Shown here piece by piece: positions 1 to 5,627 of a DNA stretch of 5,627 bases (position 1 is the stretch's first letter; each line of letters opens with the position of its first letter). A model generated the notes under the pieces. The model was given only the letters and a program-made list of their open reading frames with translations, was not told the origin of the DNA and did no database searches. Origin of the DNA: Spirochaetaceae bacterium. GTDB lineage: Bacteria; Spirochaetota; Spirochaetia; Treponematales; Treponemataceae. Position numbers and translations under genes: made by a program. The DNA lies in the NCBI GenBank assembly GCA_031272345.1, contig JAISTZ010000128.1, positions 1 through 5,627 of the forward strand, in the 5' to 3' direction.

Positions 1-106
1 ACGCCGACTGGCATGAATAACTATGGAAAACCGGTGTAAGCGCCCTCAACCCCCTTGTCTGTTTGCTCACCCTGGCCGTGTTCTAAAGACCTGAACAAAA
101 AATTTA
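1..106. other. Left-edge stretch without a recognisable gene
   Basis: I see no gene that can be named here. Three short frames end in it: on the + strand one stops at 18-20, another at 37-39 after 12 codons (ending in GKPV), and a third at 84-86. Any of these could be the last codons of a gene lying to the left of the window, but none is long enough to identify. Positions 95-106 are A/T-rich and lead directly into the poly-C tract. I found no convincing -35/-10 pair or terminator hairpin. Confidence 0.4.
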
Positions 107-138
<32 letters not shown>

Positions 139-167
139 GCACATCACCGGTCGTACAAAGACATGCC

Positions 168-509
168 GACAAGGCGCTGCTGTTTTCGCTCTCCCTGTTG
201 ATTTTCTTTTTGCGGCGTCCGGATCAAATCCTGTCTCCCTATTTATGGGCCGAGGAAGGCTCCATAATCATGAAAGATTATATTGACAGGGGACTCATCA
301 GCTTCTTCTATCCGGTGAGCGGGTATTACATTCTTCTGCCCAAAATTATCTGCTTCGTATCTTTCAAACTGTCCTTTTTGTATTACCCTGAAACAGCTTC
401 GCTTCTGGCCCATGCTTTTATGATGTTTGTCATTTTTGCGATTGCCTATGCCCCCACATTTCTCAAAATCGTAAACCGTCAATACCACCGAAGCAGCGGC
501 GGGGGGTGA
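168..509 (+). pseudogene. N-terminal fragment of a polytopic membrane protein (surface-polysaccharide type), apparently truncated
   Basis: The frame is hydrophobic and reads DKALLFSLSLLIFFLRRPDQ, then SPYLWAEEGSI, followed by two more membrane-like stretches: YYILLPKIICFVSFKLSFLYY (about 318-380) and ASLLAHAFMMFVIFAIAYAP (about 396-455). The order of a first helix, an RRPDxxxxPxxWAE(E/D)G signature, a GYY/GYL-LLP stretch and further helices resembles large uncharacterised integral membrane proteins found in O-antigen and exopolysaccharide loci. I base this on pattern memory, not a search. Such proteins run to several hundred residues, but this frame stops at 507-509 after about 114 codons, with an unlikely tail (NRQYHRSSGGG) in which base composition rises to that of glmS. 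The first possible start codon with some plausibility is TTG at 198, yet the hydrophobic segment clearly begins further upstream, and there is no ATG or Shine-Dalgarno site. A decayed remnant, or a gene whose true start lies across the repeat tract, fits best. A small functional protein is less likely. Confidence 0.5.
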
Positions 510-546
510 ACATTTCTTCATTCCGTGATAGGGTGAAGAAAAATTC

Positions 547-552
547 GGGAGG
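547..552 (+). promoter_or_regulatory. Shine-Dalgarno site of glmS
   Basis: GGGAGG ends five bases before the ATG at 558. It is the only strong ribosome binding site I see in the window, and it fixes the glmS start, which must leave cysteine as residue 2. It contrasts with cca and thiN, which lack such a site at their ATG codons. Confidence 0.8.
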
Positions 553-557
553 CGAAC

Positions 558-2393
558 ATGTGCGGAATAGTGGGCTATGTGGGGGCCCGGCAGGCCACGC
601 CGGCGCTCCTGGGGGCGCTCAGGAAGCTTGAATACCGGGGGTATGATTCCGCGGGTATCGCGGTGCTTTCCGGGGGCGGCCTGGTGGTGGAAAAAGCCAA
701 GGGTATGCTCCAGGTTTTGGAAGACAGGATTGCGGGCAGGGAGATTTCCGGCTGCCTCGGAATCGGTCACACCCGGTGGGCCACCCACGGGGAACCCTCG
801 GACGTGAACGCCCACCCCCAGACCAACACCTCCGGCACGATCGCGGTGGTGCACAACGGCATCGTGGAAAATCACCAGCGCCTCAAGGAGTGGCTCCAGA
901 GCCAGGGGGTGGTGTTCCGCACCCGCACGGACACGGAGACCATCGCCCACCTGATCAACTACTACTACCGGGGCAACATCTTCGACGCGGTCCTCAAGAC
1001 CCTGCACAAACTCGAAGGCGCCTACGCCCTCTGCGTCATCAGCAGCGACTTCCCGGACCGGCTGATTGCGGCCAAAAAGGAGAACCCCCTGGTGCTGGGG
1101 TTCGGCAGGGGGGAGAACTTCGTTGCATCGGACGTGCCCGCCCTGCTGGAACACACCAGGGAGGTGTACTACATGGACGAGGGGGAAATCGCCGCGGTCT
1201 ACGGGGACCACGTTGACGTGTTCACCGGCAGGGGCGAGCGGATCATCCCCCGTGTCCAGCACGTCGACTGGGACGTGGACGCGGCGGAGAAGGGCGGCTA
1301 CGAGCACTTCATGCTCAAGGAAATGCACGAGCAGCCCAGGGCCATCGCGGACACGGTGAAGCCCCGCATCATCGACGCCCCCGGCGGGGGCAGGGACATC
1401 TTCTTCGAGGAGCTGCCCGGAACGGATTTCTGGAAGGACGCCTCCCGTGTGGTGATCGCCGCCTGCGGAACCGCCTGGCACGCGGGGGTGGTGGCCCGGT
1501 ACGCCTTCGAGCGCTTCGCCAGAATCCCCACGGAGGCGGAGACGGCGTCGGAATACCGGTACAAGAATCCCATCCTGGATTCCCGCACCGTGTTCATCGT
1601 GGTGAGCCAGTCCGGGGAAACCGCGGACACCCTGGCGGCGGTCAGGCTGGCAAAGTCCAGGGGGGCCAGGGTCATGGCGATTACCAACGTGGTGGGCTCA
1701 ACCCTGTCCAGGGAGGCCGACGTGCGCATCTACACCAGGGCCGGCCCTGAAATCGCCGTGGCCTCCACCAAGGCCTTCACCACCCAGCTCGTGTGCCTCT
1801 ACCTCCTGGCCCTGAAGGCGGGGTTCGTCCGGGGGGCCCTCTCCCCGGAGGACTATCAGAAGGGAATCGCGGAGCTCCTGGCTGTGCCGGACAAGGCCGC
1901 GGAAATCCTTGCGCGGAAGGGGGTCATCCAGAAGGAGGCGGCCCTGCAATTCAACAAGAACAAGGTGTTTTTTATCGGCCGCCTCTTCGACTACGCAGCG
2001 GGCCTCGAAAGCGCCCTCAAGCTCAAGGAAATCAGCTACACCCACTCGGAGGCCTTCGCCGCCGGGGAACTCAAGCACGGCCCCATCGCCCTGGTGGACG
2101 ACCGTACCCTGGTGATCGCCCTGGCCACCCAGCGGGCCCTCTTCGACAAGATAGCCTCCAATATCGCCCAGGTTTCCTCCAGGGGGGCCGTCACCCTGGC
2201 CATAACCCAGGACACAAGCGGGTATTTTGACCAGGCCGCGGACCAGGTCTTCGTGATTCCCCAGGTTGACGACGCTTTCTCGCCCCTCCTTTCGGTGATT
2301 CCGGCCCAGCTCTTCGCCTACTACTGCGCGATTCAAAAGGGGAACAACCCGGACAGGCCCCGGAATCTCGCCAAAAGCGTCACCGTGGAGTGA
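558..2393 (+). CDS. glmS: Glutamine--fructose-6-phosphate aminotransferase (isomerizing), GlmS
   Basis: GlmS converts fructose-6-phosphate and glutamine to glucosamine-6-phosphate and glutamate in the cytoplasm, the first step toward UDP-GlcNAc for peptidoglycan and lipopolysaccharide. The 611 residues match the usual length of about 600-610. Residues 2-220 form the class II glutaminase domain: Cys2 is the nucleophile once Met1 is removed, with GHTRWATHG at 70-78, HNGIVEN at 99-105 and Asp125 in RTDTE. Two SIS sugar-isomerase domains follow, at about 290-430 (AACGTAWHAG at 301-310, SQSGETADT at 350-358) and 460-600 (LKLKEISYTHSEAFAAGELKHGP). Glu491 and His507 correspond to the isomerase residues Glu488 and His504 of the E. 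coli enzyme. The C-terminus PRNLAKSVTVE carries the Schiff-base lysine, Lys606. All key residues are present, so the enzyme should be active. The start is set by the GGGAGG site and the MCGI N-terminus. The gene stands alone, converging on cca; no convincing promoter is visible in the short upstream gap. Confidence 0.98.
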   Translation: MCGIVGYVGARQATPALLGALRKLEYRGYDSAGIAVLSGGGLVVEKAKGMLQVLEDRIAGREISGCLGIGHTRWATHGEPSDVNAHPQTNTSGTIAVVHNGIVENHQRLKEWLQSQGVVFRTRTDTETIAHLINYYYRGNIFDAVLKTLHKLEGAYALCVISSDFPDRLIAAKKENPLVLGFGRGENFVASDVPALLEHTREVYYMDEGEIAAVYGDHVDVFTGRGERIIPRVQHVDWDVDAAEKGGYEHFMLKEMHEQPRAIADTVKPRIIDAPGGGRDIFFEELPGTDFWKDASRVVIAACGTAWHAGVVARYAFERFARIPTEAETASEYRYKNPILDSRTVFIVVSQSGETADTLAAVRLAKSRGARVMAITNVVGSTLSREADVRIYTRAGPEIAVASTKAFTTQLVCLYLLALKAGFVRGALSPEDYQKGIAELLAVPDKAAEILARKGVIQKEAALQFNKNKVFFIGRLFDYAAGLESALKLKEISYTHSEAFAAGELKHGPIALVDDRTLVIALATQRALFDKIASNIAQVSSRGAVTLAITQDTSGYFDQAADQVFVIPQVDDAFSPLLSVIPAQLFAYYCAIQKGNNPDRPRNLAKSVTVE

Positions 2394-2403
2394 GGGACAC
2401 GCT

Positions 2404-2431
2404 AAAAAACGCCCGGCTGGCCTTTCCGGGC
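2404..2431 (-). terminator. Rho-independent terminator of cca
   Basis: Read on the minus strand, a 6-bp all-G/C stem (GCCCGG pairing with CCGGGC, at 2431-2426 and 2416-2411) encloses a 9-base loop and is followed, after one base, by six T residues (2409-2404). It lies 15 bases past the cca stop codon. On the plus strand the same hairpin is followed by no real T-run, so it would stop glmS transcription only weakly. Each of the two convergent genes would otherwise be read through into the other. Confidence 0.75.
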
Positions 2432-2445
2432 CGCAGGCGCGCCGT

Positions 2446-3852
2446 TTATTGATACTTCCTGTAGTAGTTTAACCCCAGGGGGAGGAGCTTCTCCGGGGTA
2501 TTTTCGGCGGGGTCGTCGAGGATGGTCTCGAAGAGGGAGCGCAGGACCTCCCCCAGGACCCTGCCCGGGGGTATGCCCGCTTTGATGAGGTCGTCCCCGT
2601 TCACGGCCAGGTCCTTGAGGGAGAGGGCGTCCCTGCGGGCCAGGGCTCCCTCGATGCGGTCCCGGAATTCAACCAGGGTGTCGCTCCAGGGGTTCCCCCC
2701 CAGGACCGGGGCCCTCCGCGTCATGCCGTACACGTCCGCCAGGCGCAGGCTGAAGAGGTCGTCCACCGCCTCCGGGGTGACTCTGGTGAGGAACCGCCGC
2801 ACCGCACCGCCGGACCAGGAGCTCTCGTAATGGAACATGTGTTCCCCCACCAGGCGGGCCGCGTACCGGGCTGTTTTCTGGGGGAACCTGAGGCGGGTGA
2901 GGATCCGCAGGGTCATGTCCGCGCCGAGGCGCTCGTGGTTGTAGAAGGTGACCAGGTCCTCCCCGTCCTTCCGCCGGGTTTTTTTGGTGAGGGGCTTGGC
3001 GATGTCGTGGAAGAGGGCAGCCAGGCGCACGTTCAGGTTGTCCCTGGGAGCGCCGTCGCAGGAGTAGTAGAGGTGGTCCAGCACGTCGAACTGATGGAAG
3101 CCCCTGCCGTCACCCTGCCCTACCCCCCGGCAGGCCGCGAGTTCGGGGATGAAGATCCGCAGAATCCCGCAGTTTTCAAGGAGACCCAGCGCGCCGGAGG
3201 GTTCCCCGGCCCCAAGGAGCTTCACCAGTTCGTCCCGGAAGCGCTCCACGGACACCTGCCCTATCCAGGGGACCGACAGGGGGATGGCCTCCAGGGTGGG
3301 CATGTCGATGTCGAAGCCCAGGCACGCGGAAAACCGGATGGCCCGGATGGGTCTGAGGGCGTCCTCGGTGAACCGGGCGTAGGGGGACCCGACGGTCCTG
3401 ATGAGGCGGCGTCTGATGTCACCCTGGCCTCCGAAGGGGTCGATTATCTCCCCGGTTTTCAGGCTGACGGCGATGGCGTTCATGGTGAAGTCCCGGCGGG
3501 AGAGGTCGTCCTCGATGTCCCCCCTGAAGGACACCGCGTCCGGGTGCCTGGAGTCGGTATAGCCGCTTTCGCTCCTGAAGGTGGTGACTTCTATTCTATG
3601 CCCCATAAAGAGAACGGTGACCGTACCGTGCTGGATGCCCGTGGGAATCACCCGGCGGAAGAGGCGAATCACGTCCTGGGGCTCCGCGTTGGTGGCGATG
3701 TCGTAGTCCGAGGCCCTGGCCCCCAGGAGGGTGTCCCGCACGGCCCCCCCCACGAGGTAGGCCTCGAAGCCCGCTTCCGCGAAGATCCGGTCCATTTTTG
3801 CGAGAACCCTGGGAACGTCCATGCGCCGCCGGGCGGTTGCATCCTGCCTCAT
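2446..3852 (-). CDS. cca: tRNA nucleotidyltransferase (CCA-adding enzyme / poly(A) polymerase family) with HD domain
   Basis: This class II nucleotidyltransferase most likely adds or repairs the CCA 3' end of tRNAs using CTP and ATP. In the 468-residue reading, LVGGAVRD (33-40) and SDYD (48-51, metal-binding Asp49 and Asp51) form the catalytic core, followed by SRRDFTMNAIA (118-128). EDALR at 163-167 is the EDxxR motif that reads the incoming base, within the run ending RAIRFSACLGF. The neck has SVERFRDEL (201-209). An HD-type domain follows, with LDH around His260, HDIAKP at 282-287 and NHER around His306, as in HD-bearing bacterial CCA enzymes. The tail GDDLIKAGIPPG (419-430) is also family-typical. 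CC-adding, A-adding and poly(A) polymerases share these motifs, so the exact specificity is not proven. The ATG at 3852 has no Shine-Dalgarno site and lies just after a strong -10 box, suggesting a leaderless mRNA. An in-frame ATG at 3819 (MDVPRV) is an alternative start that loses no conserved residue. Confidence 0.93.
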   Translation of the reverse strand: MRQDATARRRMDVPRVLAKMDRIFAEAGFEAYLVGGAVRDTLLGARASDYDIATNAEPQDVIRLFRRVIPTGIQHGTVTVLFMGHRIEVTTFRSESGYTDSRHPDAVSFRGDIEDDLSRRDFTMNAIAVSLKTGEIIDPFGGQGDIRRRLIRTVGSPYARFTEDALRPIRAIRFSACLGFDIDMPTLEAIPLSVPWIGQVSVERFRDELVKLLGAGEPSGALGLLENCGILRIFIPELAACRGVGQGDGRGFHQFDVLDHLYYSCDGAPRDNLNVRLAALFHDIAKPLTKKTRRKDGEDLVTFYNHERLGADMTLRILTRLRFPQKTARYAARLVGEHMFHYESSWSGGAVRRFLTRVTPEAVDDLFSLRLADVYGMTRRAPVLGGNPWSDTLVEFRDRIEGALARRDALSLKDLAVNGDDLIKAGIPPGRVLGEVLRSLFETILDDPAENTPEKLLPLGLNYYRKYQ

Positions 3853-3865
3853 GGGGGACTATTAT
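3837..3865 (+). promoter_or_regulatory. Predicted thiN promoter (shares its -10 box with the cca promoter)
   Basis: TTGCAT (3837-3842), a 17-base spacer and TATTAT (3860-3865) form a sigma-70-like promoter. The -10 matches TATAAT at five of six positions; the -35 matches TTGACA only in TTG. A start about seven bases after the -10 would be near 3872, two bases before the thiN ATG at 3874, giving an essentially leaderless transcript. The -35 lies inside the first codons of cca. Confidence 0.5.
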
Positions 3866-3889
3866 ATGTGAACATGAGCGGGTTGTCCA
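3861..3889 (-). promoter_or_regulatory. Predicted cca promoter with consensus -10
   Basis: Read on the minus strand, TGGACA (3889-3884, five of six matches to TTGACA), a 17-base spacer and a perfect TATAAT (3866-3861) form a strong sigma-70-type promoter. Transcription should begin near 3854, within about two bases of the cca ATG at 3852. The stretch between box and ATG is AGTCCCCC, which holds no ribosome binding site, so translation from that ATG would be leaderless. The -35 lies inside the first codons of thiN. Confidence 0.7.
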
Positions 3890-4605
3890 ATGAATCATAC
3901 GTCCTGGTCTTTGCGGGGGGCGAGTATCCCCCGCCGGGGAGGGCCGCCCCGGTGTTGAACGCCCTGGGGTCTTCTCCGCAGGCGGTCCTGGGGGCTGATT
4001 CCGGCCTCGAGGGGGCCCTCGTGTACGGCAGATTCTTCGGCTTCGGCCTCGACCTGGTGATCGGCGACATGGACAGCGCCCCCCCGTCCCTCCTTGCGTC
4101 CCTCCCCCGCAGCAAACTCGAGGTCCACCCCAGGGACAAGGACGACACGGACACGGTCCTGGCCCTCAAGAGGGCGCGGGCCCTCGCCGCCGGGCCCAAT
4201 GGGGGGACGGTGGTCCTTGTGGGCGGCGCCGGGGGCAGGCTGGACCACGCCCTGGGCATCCACGGGATTCTCGGGGAGGATTTTTCCCCGGACCTCTGGC
4301 TCACCGGGGAGCAGGCGGTCTGGGTGCTGGGGAAGGGCCGCCCTGGTCTGGAAGTTTCGGGCCTCCGGAGGGACGACCCGGTTTCCGTGTTCCCCGCCCG
4401 GGGGGCCCGGCGTCTCCGCGCGGAGGGACTCCGCTGGCCCCTGGGGGGCCTCGACTGGGCCGCCGGGGCCTTCAGCCTGAGCAACGAAATTGACCCGCGC
4501 CACGGACAGGGGCCCGTGGGGTTCCACGCGGAAGAGGGGGCCTTTGCGGTGTTCCTGCCCCTGGAGGAGCGGATTCACGCCCGCCCTATCAAAGCAGCAC
4601 TGTAA
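3874..4605 (+). CDS. thiN: Thiamine pyrophosphokinase (ThiN/TPK family)
   Basis: The enzyme transfers pyrophosphate from ATP to thiamine, giving thiamine pyrophosphate and AMP in the cytoplasm. It serves salvage of imported thiamine rather than de novo synthesis. The 243 residues (from the ATG) fit a family usually a little over 200 long. The diagnostic motifs appear in order: ADSG at 41-44, then LVIGDMDS at 61-68 (family GDxDS), RDKDDTDT at 87-94 (family KDxTD), GGAGGRLDHALG at 117-128 (family GGRxDH) and SLSNE at 201-205 in the C-terminal thiamine-binding half. All acidic and histidine residues of these motifs are intact. The ATG at 3874 is preferred because a predicted start of transcription falls at about 3872. 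A GTG at 3868, nine bases after GGGGGA, would add only two residues. The frame stays open upstream as far as 2830, but that part is opposite cca and does not look like protein. The gene diverges from cca and converges on pyk. I see no TPP riboswitch, and there is no room for one. Confidence 0.93.
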   Translation: MSGLSNESYVLVFAGGEYPPPGRAAPVLNALGSSPQAVLGADSGLEGALVYGRFFGFGLDLVIGDMDSAPPSLLASLPRSKLEVHPRDKDDTDTVLALKRARALAAGPNGGTVVLVGGAGGRLDHALGIHGILGEDFSPDLWLTGEQAVWVLGKGRPGLEVSGLRRDDPVSVFPARGARRLRAEGLRWPLGGLDWAAGAFSLSNEIDPRHGQGPVGFHAEEGAFAVFLPLEERIHARPIKAAL

Positions 4606-4633
4606 AGGTCTCGATGATTTTTTCAGCGCTTCC
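4606..4633. other. Short convergent gap between thiN and pyk, no clear terminator
   Basis: This 28-base gap contains a run of six T (4618-4623) on the plus strand but no convincing stem before it, and a small AGCGCT palindrome (4625-4630). Neither transcript has a visible intrinsic terminator here, so readthrough, overlapping 3' ends or factor-dependent ending are all possible. Confidence 0.5.
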
Positions 4634-5627
4634 CTATATGGTCCCCTCGTAGACGAGGAGCTGCCTGGCGTCCAGGGTGACGGTCATGCCGGACTCGAGA
4701 TTCTGGGTCGCCCGCCTGATATGGGTGAGCCACACCAGGCGCGGGTTGATCAGCTTGAGCCGCTCGTCGCTGATTTGGGACACCCCCTCGCAGATGACGC
4801 CGTTCACGATGCGGATGATCGGGGTGTAGTCCTCGGTGAGCACCCTGCACACCAGGATGTCCCCCCCGAAGGACTTGATGCCGTTCCGGGCGTCCGCCGG
4901 GGTGGTTGCGTGGACGATTCTGCCCGTCGCCCGGAACAGGTCCGCCGACGCGCAGCCCCCGGAGCTGGCCCTGGCAAGGACGGTGCCCATGATGAGCACC
5001 CGCACGGTGTTCACCATGTGGGGGCCGTGGACCGGGAGCCCCGCCACCAGGACTATCTTGTCGGAAAGGGCCCCCAGGCCCGCGCCGGAGGCGATTTTTA
5101 CCGCGTCCTGAATCATGTCCTCCCGGTCTTCAACCTGGGGGGACACGAAGGGGAAGACCCCCCAGTAGAGGAGCATGGCCCTGGCGGCCTTTTCGTCCGG
5201 GGTGACTCCCAGGACCGGCTGTTCCGGCCTGAACACGCTGAGCACCCTGGCGGTGTTCCCCGTGGCCGTGGGGGTGACAATCGCCGTGGCCCCTATGGCT
5301 TCGGCGGTCTCCACCCCGGAGCGGGCCATGATGATGCTGAGATTCTCCCTGGGGTTGTGGGCCTCGGAGAGACATTCCCCAAAGGAACTCCGCATCCGGG
5401 CGCGGAACTCCGGGGAGGCCTCCACGGTTTCGGCTATCCGGGCCATGGTTTTTACGGCCTCCACGGGCCACGCGCCGTTGGCGGTTTCCCCGGAGAGCAT
5501 CACCGCGTCGGCCCCGTCAAAGATGGCGTTGGCCACGTCGGTGAGCTCCGCCCTGGTGGGCCTGGGGTTCACCACCATGGACTCGAGCATCTGGGTGGCC
5601 GTGATGACGGGCTTCCCCGCCCGCCTG
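4634..5627 (-). CDS. pyk: Pyruvate kinase, C-terminal part with extra C-terminal domain (N-terminus outside window)
   Basis: Pyruvate kinase makes pyruvate and ATP from phosphoenolpyruvate and ADP at the end of glycolysis. About 330 codons are present. The visible part opens inside the catalytic barrel with GKPVITATQMLESM (the ATG of QMLES is at 5590) and continues PTRAELTDVANAIFDGADAV and MLSGETANG, hallmark pyruvate kinase sequence. The allosteric C-domain follows, with IIMARSGVETAEAIGA and TPTATGNTARVLSVFRP. The N-terminal barrel and B domain, with much of the active site, lie beyond the right edge, so completeness cannot be judged. After the usual end of the enzyme, around VAGLPVHGPHMVNTVRVL, there are about 115 more residues (4981-4637). 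These resemble in layout the extra phosphohistidine-like domain of Bacillus-type pyruvate kinases: GRIVHATTPADA, GGDILVCRVLTEDYTPIIR, then GMTVTLDARQLLVYEGTI. The TSHAA-like histidine segment between them is not recognisable. The gene converges on thiN. Confidence 0.95.
   Translation of the reverse strand, partial: RRAGKPVITATQMLESMVVNPRPTRAELTDVANAIFDGADAVMLSGETANGAWPVEAVKTMARIAETVEASPEFRARMRSSFGECLSEAHNPRENLSIIMARSGVETAEAIGATAIVTPTATGNTARVLSVFRPEQPVLGVTPDEKAARAMLLYWGVFPFVSPQVEDREDMIQDAVKIASGAGLGALSDKIVLVAGLPVHGPHMVNTVRVLIMGTVLARASSGGCASADLFRATGRIVHATTPADARNGIKSFGGDILVCRVLTEDYTPIIRIVNGVICEGVSQISDERLKLINPRLVWLTHIRRATQNLESGMTVTLDARQLLVYEGTI
4637..4981 (-). other. Extra C-terminal (PEP-utilizer-like) domain of pyruvate kinase
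   Basis: These roughly 115 residues follow the standard pyruvate kinase C-domain. The segment order (a GRIV strand, GGDILV, TEDYTPIIR, GVICEG, a variable part, then GMTVTLDARQLLVYEG) parallels the mobile phosphohistidine domain of PEP synthase, PPDK and Bacillus pyruvate kinases. Where those have a glycine-rich TSHAA-like loop, this protein has VSQISDERLKLINPR. I infer a structural or regulatory role rather than phosphotransfer. Confidence 0.6.

Noticed and set aside
163..201. ATG at 163 opening a short plus-strand frame after the repeat.
   Set aside because: It stops after 12 codons at 199-201, has no ribosome site and is out of frame with the hydrophobic protein frame.
510..557. Possible glmS ribozyme/riboswitch before glmS.
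   Set aside because: Only 48 bases lie between the preceding stop and glmS, and I see no conserved pseudoknotted core. That ribozyme is mainly a feature of Gram-positive bacteria.
243..1481. Long minus-strand frame (412 codons) opposite the start of glmS and the membrane remnant.
   Set aside because: It mirrors glmS codons, is rich in Gly/Val/His/Pro without motifs, and crosses the composition boundary. It is an antisense shadow.
2436..2443. GGCGCGCC palindrome between glmS and cca.
   Set aside because: An eight-base palindrome of this composition is expected by chance in GC-rich DNA; there are no flanking repeats or other sign of function.
3868..3870. GTG as the thiN start, with GGGGGA (3853-3858) as ribosome site.
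   Set aside because: The spacing is acceptable, but the predicted transcript would begin after it, and ATG two codons later fits the promoter geometry better. It is kept only as an alternative.
2830..3873. Plus-strand frame open upstream of thiN, which could suggest a fused protein of nearly 600 residues.
   Set aside because: It lies opposite the well-supported cca gene, the translation is low-complexity Gly/Pro/Val/Glu-rich with no family motif, and the ThiN motifs begin only after 3874. Long antisense open frames are common in GC-rich DNA.
4618..4623. T6 run after thiN as an intrinsic terminator.
   Set aside because: No G/C-rich inverted repeat lies immediately upstream; the only pairing I find is a few bases long.

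Overview
This is a GC-rich bacterial window with four recognisable housekeeping genes and a short, compositionally different left end. The order is: degenerate AT-richer segment (1-509), glmS (558-2393, +), cca-type nucleotidyltransferase (2446-3852, -), thiN thiamine pyrophosphokinase (3874-4605, +) and the C-terminal part of a pyruvate kinase (4634-5627, -, running off the right edge). The organism cannot be fixed from the sequence alone. The genes use AGG arginine and GGG glycine codons heavily, and parts of the nucleotidyltransferase (for example the TTFRSESGYTDSRHPD stretch) remind me of spirochaete homologues. A high-GC spirochaete is therefore my best guess, with low confidence; a deltaproteobacterium-like Gram-negative is an alternative.

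Left end (1-557): no intact gene. There is a perfect compound repeat of 17 C followed by seven AC dinucleotides (107-137). After it comes a short reading frame with hydrophobic segments that looks like the N-terminal piece of a large polytopic membrane protein of the surface-polysaccharide type, cut off after about 90-110 residues. A hand count gives 42.5% G+C for 241-480, against 60% and 77% in two 60-base lines of glmS that I counted. This suggests foreign or remnant DNA abutting the chromosomal backbone.

Backbone (558-5627): glmS makes glucosamine-6-phosphate, the entry to amino-sugar synthesis. It converges on cca, and a hairpin plus T-run between them is oriented to end the cca transcript. 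cca and thiN diverge from a 21-bp gap. That gap holds one near-symmetric -10 box (TATTATA) centred exactly midway between the two ATG codons. On both strands the box predicts a transcript beginning at or within about two bases of the ATG, so this looks like a bidirectional promoter for a pair of leaderless mRNAs. thiN then converges on the pyruvate kinase gene across a 28-bp gap with no clear terminator. The pyruvate kinase carries an extra C-terminal domain in which the histidine motif expected of phosphohistidine domains is not visible.

The four genes belong to different pathways (amino sugars, tRNA 3' end maturation, thiamine cofactor, glycolysis), and their order gives no evidence of a new multi-gene system. 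The points most worth following are the symmetric cca/thiN promoter and the hypermutable-looking tract at the left end.
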